Origin: Arthrobacter sp. Soc17.1.1.1 | Lineage (GTDB): Bacteria; Actinomycetota; Actinomycetes; Actinomycetales; Micrococcaceae | Assembly (NCBI RefSeq): GCF_036867195.1 | Contig: NZ_JBAJII010000001.1 | Coordinates: 1,488,001-1,552,000, forward strand | Direction of reading: 5' to 3' | DNA length: 64,000 nucleotides | In this document: positions 36,707 to 45,383 of the stretch, one piece after another | Position numbering within the stretch: position 1 is the first letter of the stretch | Layout: every line of letters starts with the position of its first letter | Notes under the pieces: model-generated | Databases searched by the model: none | What the model was told of the DNA's origin: nothing | The model's input: the letters and a program-made list of their open reading frames with translations, nothing else | Program-made: the position numbers and the translations under genes

Positions 36707-37384
36707 ATGACCCCATCGCTTTCCGCCCAGTGGCGTGACCTCGATGCATCCCTCGAGCGGGCGGGCTTCTACCCGCGCCTCGTGGCCGACGTCGTCCACG
36801 ACGCGCTCGACGGGCGTGAGCCGCTCTCGCACGTCGCGCACCTCGAGACGCATTTCGAGCGCACCGAGGTACACCGGCACATCACGGTCCTCGTGCTCAC
36901 GGAGGACATGCTCGTCATCACCCACGTGGACGACCAGCAGCTCGACGACGCCGGTGAGCAGGTCATGGCGCAGATCTCGACGGAGTCCGTCCCGGTCAGC
37001 CAGATCCGTTCCGTGGTCCTCAGCTACCTCTACGCCCAGCCGCAGGACTACAAGCCCAGCGACCCGGTCCGCGAGATGACGCTCGCGATCGCCTGGTCCG
37101 GCGGCCAGCGCCTCGACATCGGCCCCGCGAGCTGCGGTGATCCCCAGTGCGACGCCGACCACGGACTCACCGGGACCATGGCACAGGAGGACATCGTCCT
37201 GCGGGTCAGCGCCGAGGCGGACGGCGCGCAGGCCGTGCAGAACGCGAAGGCGTTCGCCCGCGCACTGCGGAAGGCCAACACGGCCAGCCCCGCCGCCGGC
37301 GGACACATCGTCGCCCCGGACGTGACGGCCCGCCGTCAGCCGGGGTTCGGCGCGCGGTTCACCCGGGCGCACCACCAGCAGTAG
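36707..37384 (+). CDS. DUF5998 family protein
   Basis: This 225-residue cytoplasmic protein matches the actinobacterial DUF5998 family, whose function is unknown. It has a mixed alpha/beta layout, a conserved SCGDPQCDADHGLTGT segment with two cysteines, and no membrane helices. The ATG at 36707 follows GGGGGAAAC; an in-frame GTG 18 nt upstream is less likely. It leads a compact run with the next three genes (gaps of 2 nt or overlaps), so co-transcription is likely. Confidence 0.82.
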   Translation: MTPSLSAQWRDLDASLERAGFYPRLVADVVHDALDGREPLSHVAHLETHFERTEVHRHITVLVLTEDMLVITHVDDQQLDDAGEQVMAQISTESVPVSQIRSVVLSYLYAQPQDYKPSDPVREMTLAIAWSGGQRLDIGPASCGDPQCDADHGLTGTMAQEDIVLRVSAEADGAQAVQNAKAFARALRKANTASPAAGGHIVAPDVTARRQPGFGARFTRAHHQQ

Positions 37385-37386
37385 CG

Positions 37387-38586
37387 GTGGCCTTCTCCCA
37401 CCGGGAGCCGCTCCCGGCTCCGCCCCCCTACGGTGCCTCCACCGTGGCCGACGTGATGACGAGCGCGGCCGCGGCCCTCGGCGTCGACGGTTTCACCAAC
37501 GCCCTCGCGCTGCCGCGCGCCCGGCGGATCGCCGTCGTCATGGTGGACGGCCTCGGCATGGCGCTCCTGCGCCGCTACGCGGCGCACGCGCCCTACCTGC
37601 GCGAGAGCCTCGACGCGGCACGGGTGCTCTCCTCCGCCTTCCCGTCCACGACCGCGGCGTCGCTCGCGAGCCTCGGCACGGGGCTGGCTCCCGGGCAGCA
37701 CGGCATGGTGGGCTACGACGTCCTCGACCCCGCCCAGGACCGTGTGGTGAACATGCTGGGCCGCTGGGACACCGACGTCGACCCGCTCGCGTGGCAGCCC
37801 CACCCGACGGTCTTCGAGCGGGTCTCCGCCCACCTGCCGGTGGTCACCGTCAGCCAGCCGCGCTTCGAGGACTCGCCCATGACGCGGGCGGCACTGCGGG
37901 GCGCCACCTTCGTGGGAGCCGGCACCATCCAGGCGCGCATCGACGCCGCAGCGGTCCAGCTGGCCTCGGCACCCGCCATGCTCGTGTACTTCTACGTCAA
38001 CGACCTCGACAAGGCGGGCCACCGGTACGGCGTCGACTCCCCGGAGTGGGTGCGCGCCCTGGAGGACCTGGACGCGGCGCTGAGACTCCTGGCCCGCCGG
38101 GTGCCCTCCGACACGCTCCTGCTCCTCACCGCCGACCACGGCATGGTGGACGTCCCGCCGACCCAGCGCATCGACTACTCCGAGCGTGCGGATCTCGTGG
38201 ACGGCGTCGCCCACACCGGCGGCGAGCCGCGCATGGTCCACCTCTACCTCGAGCCGTCGCTGTCCGCGGCGGACCGGGACGCGCTGGCCCTGCGCTGGCA
38301 CGAGGCCTTCGGTGCACGCGCCTGGGTCCTGACCCGCGAGGAGGCCGTGGCCCGGGGATACTTCGGGACGGTGAGCGACGCCGTCCTCCCGCGCATCGGC
38401 GACCTGCTCGTCCTGGCGCGCGAGGGGATCGCCCTGATCGACGGGCGGCGCGCGGATCCGGCAGCCTTCGACATGGTCGGGCAGCACGGCTCCCTCACGC
38501 GCGCCGAGCGCGACATCCCGCTGCTCACCCTGACCACGCCCCGGGCTCCCACGCGGCGGGGCGGCAAGGGGGCCGGGCGTGGCTGA
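37387..38586 (+). CDS. Alkaline phosphatase superfamily nucleotide pyrophosphatase/phosphodiesterase
   Basis: This 399-residue protein has the alkaline phosphatase fold. The metal site starts in VVMVDGLGMALL, the Ser/Thr nucleophile region is FPSTTAASLASLGTG, and later metal ligands are in LTADHGMVDVP and MVGQHGS. No signal peptide is seen, so it is probably cytoplasmic. Substrates of actinobacterial members are not defined. The GTG start lies 2 nt after the previous stop codon without a ribosome-binding site, suggesting translational coupling. The 3' end overlaps the thymidine kinase gene by 8 nt. Confidence 0.82.
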   Translation: MAFSHREPLPAPPPYGASTVADVMTSAAAALGVDGFTNALALPRARRIAVVMVDGLGMALLRRYAAHAPYLRESLDAARVLSSAFPSTTAASLASLGTGLAPGQHGMVGYDVLDPAQDRVVNMLGRWDTDVDPLAWQPHPTVFERVSAHLPVVTVSQPRFEDSPMTRAALRGATFVGAGTIQARIDAAAVQLASAPAMLVYFYVNDLDKAGHRYGVDSPEWVRALEDLDAALRLLARRVPSDTLLLLTADHGMVDVPPTQRIDYSERADLVDGVAHTGGEPRMVHLYLEPSLSAADRDALALRWHEAFGARAWVLTREEAVARGYFGTVSDAVLPRIGDLLVLAREGIALIDGRRADPAAFDMVGQHGSLTRAERDIPLLTLTTPRAPTRRGGKGAGRG

Positions 38587-39325
38587 ACTGCTGTTCTTCT
38601 CCGGCACCATGGACTGCGGCAAGTCCACCCTCGCGCTGCAGATGGACCACAACCACAAGGCCCGGGGGCGCCGCGGGGTGCTCTTCAGCTCCCACGACCG
38701 CGCGGGTGAGTCCATGATCTCGAGCCGGCTCGGGCTGCAGGTCCCGGCCGTCGAGGTCTTCCCGGACACCGACTTCTGGGTGGAACTCACCGTCCGCCAG
38801 ACCATGGGGGCGCGGATCGACTACGTCATCTGCGACGAGGCCCAGTTCTACACCGTCGACCAGATCGACCAGCTGGCGCGCGTCGTGGACGAGATGGACA
38901 TCGACGTGTTCGGCTTCGGCATCACGTCGGACTTCCGCACCCGGCTGTTCCCCGGGTCGCAGCGCCTCATCGAGCTCGCCGACCGTGTGCAGGTCCTGCA
39001 GGTCGAGGCCCTCTGCTGGTGCGGGAAGCGCGCCACCCACAACGCCCGCACCGTCGACGGCGTCATGGTGGTCGAGGGCGACCAGATGGTGGTGGGCGAC
39101 GTCGACCAGCCGCTCGATCCGGACGCAGGCATGCCCGTCGGTGCGGAAGGACCGGCGGCGGGGCCCGGGACGTCGGGGGAGGGCCACGGTCCCGTGGTCG
39201 GCTACGAGACGCTGTGCCGGCGGCACCACATGCGCCGCCAGACCGCCAGGACGTCGCCGTCGCTGTACTCCAACGAGGTGCCGCTGCCCTTCGAGCCGAA
39301 ACAGCGGGAGTCTGGCAGAATCTGA
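38579..39325 (+). CDS. tdk: Thymidine kinase (type II)
   Basis: This 248-residue salvage enzyme phosphorylates thymidine to dTMP. The P-loop is GTMDCGKST (residues 9-17), the magnesium/Walker B motif is CDEAQF, and a zinc-binding set follows (CWCGKRA and, near the C terminus, CRRHH). An Ala/Gly-rich insertion separates the two parts of the zinc site. It starts at GTG within the preceding gene. The dTTP-supply gene dut lies 3 kb away. Confidence 0.9.
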   Translation: MAELLFFSGTMDCGKSTLALQMDHNHKARGRRGVLFSSHDRAGESMISSRLGLQVPAVEVFPDTDFWVELTVRQTMGARIDYVICDEAQFYTVDQIDQLARVVDEMDIDVFGFGITSDFRTRLFPGSQRLIELADRVQVLQVEALCWCGKRATHNARTVDGVMVVEGDQMVVGDVDQPLDPDAGMPVGAEGPAAGPGTSGEGHGPVVGYETLCRRHHMRRQTARTSPSLYSNEVPLPFEPKQRESGRI

Positions 39326-39327
39326 GC

Positions 39328-39537
39328 ATGCCGCACACCGGAGATCACACCGAGAACGGATCGCACGGCGACCAGGACGCCCTGCGGGTGCCGTTCTGGA
39401 TCGTGCTGGCGGGGGTCGGAGCGGGTGCCTTCTGGGCCCTGGCCGGGGTCGCCCTCGGAGCCGCGCTGACGCGCCGCCGAGGAGCGGGCGGACCGCCCCG
39501 GAGGACGGGCCCGCCCTGGAGTGCCGGGCGGCGCTAG
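39328..39537 (+). CDS. Small single-pass membrane protein, unknown
   Basis: This 69-residue protein has a polar His/Asp-rich N terminus, one hydrophobic helix (about residues 22-48, Ala/Gly/Leu-rich) and a basic Arg/Pro/Gly tail. It follows tdk by 2 nt, in line with an operon. Its stop codon overlaps the convergent sepH stop by a few bases. Family unknown. Confidence 0.6.
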   Translation: MPHTGDHTENGSHGDQDALRVPFWIVLAGVGAGAFWALAGVALGAALTRRRGAGGPPRRTGPPWSAGRR

Positions 39538-40850
39538 TCGCCCTTGCGGCCGAAGACGATATCGTCCCAGCTCGGCACGCTGGATCGTTTGGGCTTGGCA
39601 CGCCGTTCCGCGGCCGCGTCGACGGCGGGTTTCTCCGCGGCGGGCTTCCCGGCGCCGCCCCTGCCCGGGCCCGTGTCGCCGGCGGTCTCCCGCACCGGCT
39701 CGTCGGCTGCGCCGCGATCCGCCGGAGCGCGCTGCGGACGGGGAGCAGCCGGTGCGTCTGCAGGCGCACGCTGCGGCCGTGAGGGCTGCGCGAAGACGCT
39801 GATCTCGCGCGTATCGGTGCTGACGCCGTCGTACAGCCGGGGTGAGCCGTCCTCGTGGTGGGCCGGGTCCGGCGCCGCATCGAGGAGCTCGGCGTGGTCG
39901 GCCGCGCCGGGGGCGAGGGCCAGACCGGGCACCTGGACGTCCTGCTCCTCGGGCGTCCCGTCGTCGCGCGGGTGGGCGGCCGGGATGCCGCCGCGGCTGA
40001 GGAGCGCCGCGAGGGCGTCGTCGCCGTCCTCGTCCGCCCCGAGCCGCTGACCGCGCCGTGAGCGGAGCACGTCCAGCAGGCCGTCCTGCTCGGCGGACGC
40101 CTCGTCCGCCTCCTCGGCCTTCTCCGCCTCGAAGTCGAAGACGCGGTCCGCCACGGCGCTGAGCCTGCGGGACGGCAGGGGTCCGTCGAGCGGTTCCAGT
40201 TCGCTGAGCACCTGCGCCCACCGGTTGCCGTTGGTGACGGTCTTCCGGGTCGGATTGTAGGTCCACCGGGCGGGCGGCTGCTCGCCGAGATCCACCTGGG
40301 AGTCGTCGGGCAGGTCGAACGACGCCTCGACGTGCCAGGAGCCGTCCTGGCGGCGCCAGGAATCCCACTCGACCGATGCCGGGTCGATCCCGTAGCTGCG
40401 GACCCGGAACGCCACCATGTCCCCGAGGTTCGCGGGGCTGTCGCCGAACGCTGATCGGTACCCGTCGTGGCTGGGCAGGGGAGTGGCTACCTCGACGCGC
40501 TGCGCGAGGTAGGCCACGTAGTCGCGCTCGGCCCGGACCGGGCCCTCGTAGCGCTCCACGTGGGCGAGCTCGAGCCCCGACTCGGCGGACACCTGCTCGG
40601 CCGTGGCTCCGGCACGGATGCGCGCCTGGATGTCCCGCGGGGTCAGCGGGACCGGCGGCTTCGCCGGCTTCCGCCGGGGTTCCTCCCGGACCGGCGACGC
40701 CGGGGCCGACGAGGCCGTGGCCTGCGGCTCCCCGGCCCTGGTGCTCGCGGTGCGCAGCGCGTCGTCGACGGGCAGCCGGTAGGACGTGCCCTCCTCGCCG
40801 CTCAACAGCAGATGTTCGCCATCCACACCCACCAGGCGTAACTCCTGCAT
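39534..40850 (-). CDS. sepH: Septation protein SepH (DUF3071)
   Basis: This 438-residue protein matches SepH, an actinobacterial regulator that binds FtsZ and stimulates its assembly. The DUF3071 region is N-terminal: MQELRLVGVDGEHLLL, then TPRDIQARIRAGATAEQVS (helix-turn-helix-like) and ERDYVAYLAQR. The C-terminal half is a long disordered acidic/Ala/Pro region ending in VPSWDDIVFGRKGD, a conserved short tail. The start has GGAGGAATCG upstream. It is convergent with the tdk run and divergent from DUF4193. Confidence 0.92.
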   Translation of the reverse strand: MQELRLVGVDGEHLLLSGEEGTSYRLPVDDALRTASTRAGEPQATASSAPASPVREEPRRKPAKPPVPLTPRDIQARIRAGATAEQVSAESGLELAHVERYEGPVRAERDYVAYLAQRVEVATPLPSHDGYRSAFGDSPANLGDMVAFRVRSYGIDPASVEWDSWRRQDGSWHVEASFDLPDDSQVDLGEQPPARWTYNPTRKTVTNGNRWAQVLSELEPLDGPLPSRRLSAVADRVFDFEAEKAEEADEASAEQDGLLDVLRSRRGQRLGADEDGDDALAALLSRGGIPAAHPRDDGTPEEQDVQVPGLALAPGAADHAELLDAAPDPAHHEDGSPRLYDGVSTDTREISVFAQPSRPQRAPADAPAAPRPQRAPADRGAADEPVRETAGDTGPGRGGAGKPAAEKPAVDAAAERRAKPKRSSVPSWDDIVFGRKGD

Positions 40851-40915
40851 CGATTCCTCCAGCCGACAATAATTCCTAGGTGAAACTGTGCCACTGAATG
40901 GCGGCCATTCCTACT

Positions 40916-40929
40916 ACGCGGTACCGCGT
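40916..40929. promoter_or_regulatory. 14-bp perfect palindrome between sepH and the DUF4193 gene
   Basis: ACGCGGTACCGCGT is a perfect dyad in the 187-bp divergent gap. It could be an operator. No known regulator is assigned. Confidence 0.35.
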
Positions 40930-41037
40930 GGCGGACGTCGCACCGGCGTCGGGCACAAAACCCGGGTGGCCGGCGTTATGGGATGTCGATGAGGCTCGCC
41001 CGTCGGGCGGGTGGTGATGAAGGGGGAAGAGGCGGGT

Positions 41038-41376
41038 ATGACACTCGACAGTCACGCGGATGGTGTGGACACGGGCAACGACGGCGAGGCCACGGGGCTG
41101 CACGGGCTGCAGGGGGACGGCGCGGCGCGCGCCGGCATGCCGGGCGCGGCATCCGCGACCGCGCTCCTGACGCCGCTGGTCGACGACGACGAGCTCGAGG
41201 CGGCCGACTCCTTCGACCTGCCGGGCGCGGATCTCTCCAGCGAGGAGATCTCGGTGCAGATCCTGGCGGCGCAGGCCGACGAGTTCACGTGCGCCTCGTG
41301 CTTCCTGGTACGCCACCGGTCGCAGATCGCCGCCGACCGGGGTGGGCTCCTGTACTGCGTGGACTGCGAGGGCTGA
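41038..41376 (+). CDS. DUF4193 family protein
   Basis: This 112-residue protein has the hallmark C-terminal half of DUF4193: LPGADLSSEEISVQIL, then DEFTCASCFLVRHRSQIA and LYCVDC. The two CXXC pairs form a probable zinc ribbon. Function is unknown; the family is near-universal in actinobacteria and adjacent to DUF3093 and dut, as here. The ATG at 41038 is preceded by GGGGGAAGAGG; in-frame GTG/ATG codons at 41011 and 41017 are alternatives. Confidence 0.88.
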   Translation: MTLDSHADGVDTGNDGEATGLHGLQGDGAARAGMPGAASATALLTPLVDDDELEAADSFDLPGADLSSEEISVQILAAQADEFTCASCFLVRHRSQIAADRGGLLYCVDCEG

Positions 41377-41395
41377 GCCGCCCGACCGGGCGGGG

Positions 41396-41872
41396 TCAGC
41401 GGCCGAGGGCCGCCACGAGGCGCTCGGGGTTGCGCGAGGACGCGAGCCAGTAGGGGGTGCGGTCCTCGGGGTCGGTGACCTCGATGCGGACCACGGGGGA
41501 GATCCACCCGCGGATGCAGAGGTAGGCGAGGCCGTTCAGGCCCGGCCCGCGCTGGTACGTGGCGTCGTCCCCGGCGAACCACTCCACGGCACCGAGGTAG
41601 GACCGTTCGATGCTCGCGCGCCCGACGGTGAGGGTGGTCGCGGTGACGGTGATGCGCGGCGTCGAGAGGATGAGCAGCGTGAACACGATGATCGCGACGA
41701 CGACGGCGACACCGACTGCCACCTCCACGGAGATGGGCGCGAACATCACGATCGTGGCGGCCGAGAAGCCCGCCGCGATGAGCCACACCCAGGGTGTCGG
41801 CCACAGGCGCTCCTGGTAGAGGACGGCCTGGTCGGGTGTGTTCCGGGGAGCTTCCCCTGGCGCGCTGGACAT
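41396..41872 (-). CDS. DUF3093 family membrane protein
   Basis: This 158-residue protein has two adjacent membrane helices near the N terminus (about residues 28-72) followed by a soluble domain with IRGWISPVVRIEVTDPEDRTPYWLASSR, the family hallmark. Function is unknown. Gene order DUF4193-DUF3093-dut is conserved in actinobacteria. Confidence 0.88.
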   Translation of the reverse strand: MSSAPGEAPRNTPDQAVLYQERLWPTPWVWLIAAGFSAATIVMFAPISVEVAVGVAVVVAIIVFTLLILSTPRITVTATTLTVGRASIERSYLGAVEWFAGDDATYQRGPGLNGLAYLCIRGWISPVVRIEVTDPEDRTPYWLASSRNPERLVAALGR

Positions 41873-41988
41873 GACACAAGCATTCCATCATTTCTCCGGC
41901 TGCTCATCCCGGGCGCCGCCCTGCCGCCGGGCAAAGGCGCTAAAGTGGGGGGCTGGTAACCGGATAGCGTGCGTGGGAGATGCGGTCG

Positions 41989-42486
41989 ATGAGTACACAG
42001 CAGGACCTCCCGGTCCAGATCTCGATGCTCGACGACGGTCTCGAGCCTCCCGCCTACGCCACCGACGGCGACGCCGGGGCGGACCTGCGCACCGCCGTCG
42101 ACCTCGTGCTCGAGCCCGGCGAGCGTGCACTCGTCCCCACGGGAGTGGCCGTGGCCCTCCCCGCCGGCTACGTGGGCCTCGTCCACCCGCGCTCCGGTCT
42201 CGCGGCGCGGCACGGCGTGACCATCGTCAACGCCCCCGGGACCATCGACGCGGGCTACCGCGGCGAGATCAAGGTCTGCCTCCTCAACACGGACCGGACC
42301 GAGGCCGTCCGTCTCTCCCGCGGCGATCGCATCGCCCAGCTGCTCATCCAGCGCGTGGAGCACGCGGCGTTCACCGTCGTCGACGAACTGCCCGGGAGCA
42401 TCCGCGGGACAGCCGGGTTCGGCTCCACCGGCGGATTCGGCCAGGGTCCGGCCCTGGCCTCCGCGGGCACTCCCGCGGAGGGCTGA
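41989..42486 (+). CDS. dut: dUTP diphosphatase
   Basis: This 165-residue trimeric dUTPase converts dUTP to dUMP and keeps uracil out of DNA. Motifs appear in order: [46 protein letters not shown] and the C-terminal [13 protein letters not shown] arm that closes over the substrate. The ATG at 41989 has GGGAG 9 nt upstream; another in-frame ATG lies 9 nt earlier. A TAAAGT (41941-41946) may be its -10 box. Confidence 0.96.
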   Translation: MSTQQDLPVQISMLDDGLEPPAYATDGDAGADLRTAVDLVLEPGERALVPTGVAVALPAGYVGLVHPRSGLAARHGVTIVNAPGTIDAGYRGEIKVCLLNTDRTEAVRLSRGDRIAQLLIQRVEHAAFTVVDELPGSIRGTAGFGSTGGFGQGPALASAGTPAEG

Positions 42487-42573
42487 CCGCAGCGCGGTAC
42501 GCCTGCTCGTCCCGGCGGCGACCGCACCCACTCGACACCCACTCGACCACGTGATCAGGAAAGGACCCCGGAG

Positions 42574-43461
42574 ATGGCTTTTGGGCGCCTCAGGAAGAAG
42601 AAGAACGACGACGCGGCCGCGTCGCAGCAGGACGCCGCAGCGGCCGACGACGCGCCGGCGGCCACGGAGGACGCGCCCGCAGGTGCCGACACCGCCACGG
42701 ATCCCGCCGCCACGGGCAGCGGCGCCACGGGCAGCGGCGCCACGGACAGGGGCGAGGACACTGGCGGCGAGGATGCCGCCGGTGCCCCCACCGCGGCGGT
42801 CGCCCCCGCACCGGCGGGTCATGTCTCGAGTGCCGACTACGACCGGTCCGCGCTCGGCCCGTTCGACCTCTCGGAGCAGGAGACCGAGAGCGGCTACATC
42901 GACCTCGGCGCCCTCCGCATCCACGCCACCGAGGGACTGCAGCTGCGCCTCGAGGTGGAGGAGCGCAGCAAGCGCGTCATCGCCGTGACACTGGACCTCG
43001 GCGGCTCCACGCTCCAGCTGCAGGCCTTCGCGGCCCCGAAGACCGAAGGGCTGTGGGACGAGATCCGCGAGCAGATCGGCGCCTCGGTCGGCTCGCAGGG
43101 CGGCACCGTGGAGGAACGTCCCGGCCGCCTCGGCACGGAACTCCTCGCGAAGCTGCCCGCCCAGACGCCGGACGGCCAGCCGGGCTACCGCGTGGCCCGC
43201 TTCGTCGGCGTCAACGGCTCCCGCTGGTTCCTCCGCGGCGTGTTCGGCGGCCCTGCGGCGCTCGACCAGAACGCCGCAGCCCCCATGGAGAAGCTCTTCC
43301 GCAGCGTCGTGGTGGTCCGCGGCGACCACCCCCTCCCGCCGCGCGAGCTCCTGCCGCTCCGGCTGCCCAAGGACGCCGCGGCGGGCCCGCCGCCCCTCAC
43401 GCCCATCCGCCCGGACCTGAACCCGCTCGAGCGCGGTCCCGAGATCACCGAGACCCGCTGA
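42574..43461 (+). CDS. DUF3710 family protein
   Basis: This 295-residue cytoplasmic protein starts with a basic MAFGRLRKKK segment and a ~70-residue Ala/Asp/Thr-rich disordered stretch containing ATGSG repeats. The conserved DUF3710 domain follows (GYIDLGALRI, LWDEIREQIGAS, GVNGSRWFLRGVFGG). Function is unknown. It lies between dut and the OB-fold gene, a conserved order. The ribosome-binding site is GGAAAGGA. Confidence 0.88.
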   Translation: MAFGRLRKKKNDDAAASQQDAAAADDAPAATEDAPAGADTATDPAATGSGATGSGATDRGEDTGGEDAAGAPTAAVAPAPAGHVSSADYDRSALGPFDLSEQETESGYIDLGALRIHATEGLQLRLEVEERSKRVIAVTLDLGGSTLQLQAFAAPKTEGLWDEIREQIGASVGSQGGTVEERPGRLGTELLAKLPAQTPDGQPGYRVARFVGVNGSRWFLRGVFGGPAALDQNAAAPMEKLFRSVVVVRGDHPLPPRELLPLRLPKDAAAGPPPLTPIRPDLNPLERGPEITETR

Positions 43462-43466
43462 CCTCC

Positions 43467-43877
43467 GTGCCGGCTCGGCAGTACGCACCGGGTTCCGCCG
43501 ACCCCGCAGACCGGTCCGCGACCGCCGGGCATGTCGGATCGGCGGCGCTGCCCGCCCGCCCGGTCCCGCCGGGCGGCTCTGGGGAGAGCGGTTCCGGTGC
43601 CCTGCCCGGACGCGGCAGGATCAAGGCGCACGGGGTGATCGTGAGGATCACGATCGCACCGGTCACGGCGTCGCCGTCGTTCGCGGCCCTCGCGAGGCTC
43701 GACTGGAACGGGACGCAGGAGGACGTGCGGATCATCTGGATGGGCCAGCGGCGTGTCCCGGGCGTCGAGGCCGGCGTGGCCCTGCGCTTCGAGGGGATGC
43801 TGAGCCAGGTGGGCGGCGTCCCCACCGTGTACAACCCCCGCTACGAGATCATCGGCCGCCCCGAGGAGTTTGAATGA
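43467..43877 (+). CDS. OB-fold nucleic-acid-binding domain protein
   Basis: This 136-residue protein has an N-terminal Gly/Ala/Ser-rich stretch and a C-terminal OB-fold-like domain (LDWNGTQEDVRIIWMGQRRVPGVEAG). Homologues sit between DUF3710 and DUF3159 across actinobacteria; the ligand is unknown. The GTG start lies 5 nt after the previous stop with no ribosome-binding site. The true start could be later, but no in-frame ATG exists before the domain. Confidence 0.72.
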   Translation: MPARQYAPGSADPADRSATAGHVGSAALPARPVPPGGSGESGSGALPGRGRIKAHGVIVRITIAPVTASPSFAALARLDWNGTQEDVRIIWMGQRRVPGVEAGVALRFEGMLSQVGGVPTVYNPRYEIIGRPEEFE

Positions 43878-43887
43878 GGAACAGCAC

Positions 43888-44670
43888 ATGAGCCACCCGA
43901 CGAACGAGCCCGGCGCCGACCTCCCCGAGGGTGCGCGGGCGGTCCCCGGGCAGTCCGCAGCCCCGGGGACGTCTCCGGCACCCCCGGCGGGCCCGACGGC
44001 GGCCGAGCTGGCCGCGCAGTACGCGGCGAAGTCCGGGGTCCGGCGCAACCACGACGGCCAGATCGACGTGCTCTCGTCGGTCGGCGGGGTGCAGGGGCTC
44101 GCCGAGAGCGTGGCTCCCGGTCTCGTGTTCACGATCCTGTTCACCCTCACCACGGACCTCCAGGTGTCCCTCATCGCGGCACTGGCCGCCTCGGCGGTCT
44201 TCACCGCAGTCCGGCTCGTCTCGCGCACCCCGGTGACCCAGGCCCTCGCCGGGCTGGTCGGCGTCGCGTTCTGCGCCTTCGTGGCTCTGCGCACCGGCAA
44301 CGCCGAGGACTTCTTCCTGCCGGGCTTCTTCATCAACGGCGCGTACATCGTGGGGATGGCCGCCTCGGTGATCTTCCGCTGGCCGTTCGCCGGGCTCCTG
44401 TTCGGGTTCATCCGCAACGAGGGCGTCGAGTGGCGCAAGGACCCGATGCGGGTCCGCGCCTACGCCCTGGCCACCTGGATCATCGTCGCGGTGCTGGCCC
44501 TGCGGCTCGTGGTGCAGGTGCCGCTCTACCTCGTGGAGAACATCGCGGCCCTCGGCTCGACCCGGGTGGCCATGGGCCTGCCGCTGTACGCCCTCGGCCT
44601 CTGGCTGGCGTGGATGGTCTCCCGCCCGGCGCGCGCGGTGCCGGTGGCCGGCGCCGATCCGAAGGGCTGA
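43888..44670 (+). CDS. DUF3159 family membrane protein
   Basis: This 260-residue integral membrane protein has a ~45-residue polar Ala/Pro-rich N terminus followed by about six hydrophobic helices. The segment SGVRRNHDGQIDVLSSVGG before helix 1 and the FLPGFFINGAYIVG region are family features. Function is unknown. The ATG follows GAGGAACAGCAC, 10 nt after the OB-fold gene. It belongs to the dut-DUF3710-OB-DUF3159 run. Confidence 0.87.
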   Translation: MSHPTNEPGADLPEGARAVPGQSAAPGTSPAPPAGPTAAELAAQYAAKSGVRRNHDGQIDVLSSVGGVQGLAESVAPGLVFTILFTLTTDLQVSLIAALAASAVFTAVRLVSRTPVTQALAGLVGVAFCAFVALRTGNAEDFFLPGFFINGAYIVGMAASVIFRWPFAGLLFGFIRNEGVEWRKDPMRVRAYALATWIIVAVLALRLVVQVPLYLVENIAALGSTRVAMGLPLYALGLWLAWMVSRPARAVPVAGADPKG

Positions 44671-44696
44671 CCTCCCGGGTACCGAGGAGCCGACCC

Positions 44697-45383
44697 TCAG
44701 GCAGGCCGGTCTGCGCCCCGGTCGTTCCGCGCGGAGAGGGCGGCGCGCAGCTCGTCCTCCGCGGCGATCGCGGCGAGGAAGAACATCTCGTCACCGCCCT
44801 CGACGACGTCGTCCGGGCTCGGCGTGATGGGGGAGTCGTCCCGCAGGACGGCGACGACGGCGCAGTCCTCGGGCAGGCTGATCGAGCCGATGGTGCCGCC
44901 CACGAGGGGGGAGTCCGCGGGCACGGTGAACTCGACGATCGAGGACACCCCGGTCTGCAGCGTCAGCAGGCGCACCACGTCGCCCACCTCCACGGCCTCC
45001 TCGACGAGCGCCGTCATGAGGCGCGGGGTGTTGACGGCCACGTCCACGCCCCAGGAGTCGTCGAACATCCAGTCGTTCTTGGGGTTGTTCACCCGGCCCA
45101 CCGTGCGGCCCACCCCGAACTCGCTCTTGGCGAGCAGCGACACCACGAGGTTCACCTTGTCGTCGCCCGTGGCGGACACCACGACGTCGGCCTCCTCGAG
45201 GCGGGCGTCCTTCAGCGTGGTGAGCTCGCAGGCGTCGCCGATCAGCCACTTGGCCCCCTTGAGCCCGCTGCGGCCGATCACCTCCGGCTTCTCGTCGATC
45301 AGCAGGATCTCGTGGTTGTTGCCCAGCAGCTCGCGGGCGATCGAGGACCCGACGCTCCCGGCACCGGCGATGACGACCCTCAT
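44697..45383 (-). CDS. TrkA-family K+ uptake regulatory protein (second of pair)
   Basis: This 228-residue cytoplasmic protein has an N-terminal RCK Rossmann domain (MRVVIAGAGSVGSSIA, then the acidic LLIDEKPE for NAD binding) and a C-terminal RCK-C domain (VEFTVPADSPLVGGTI). Such proteins gate K+ channels or transporters in response to nucleotides. The ATG overlaps the stop of the upstream TrkA gene by 4 nt and has the ribosome-binding site GGAGGAGAACCG. The arrangement corresponds to mycobacterial CeoB/CeoC. Confidence 0.9.
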   Translation of the reverse strand: MRVVIAGAGSVGSSIARELLGNNHEILLIDEKPEVIGRSGLKGAKWLIGDACELTTLKDARLEEADVVVSATGDDKVNLVVSLLAKSEFGVGRTVGRVNNPKNDWMFDDSWGVDVAVNTPRLMTALVEEAVEVGDVVRLLTLQTGVSSIVEFTVPADSPLVGGTIGSISLPEDCAVVAVLRDDSPITPSPDDVVEGGDEMFFLAAIAAEDELRAALSARNDRGADRPA

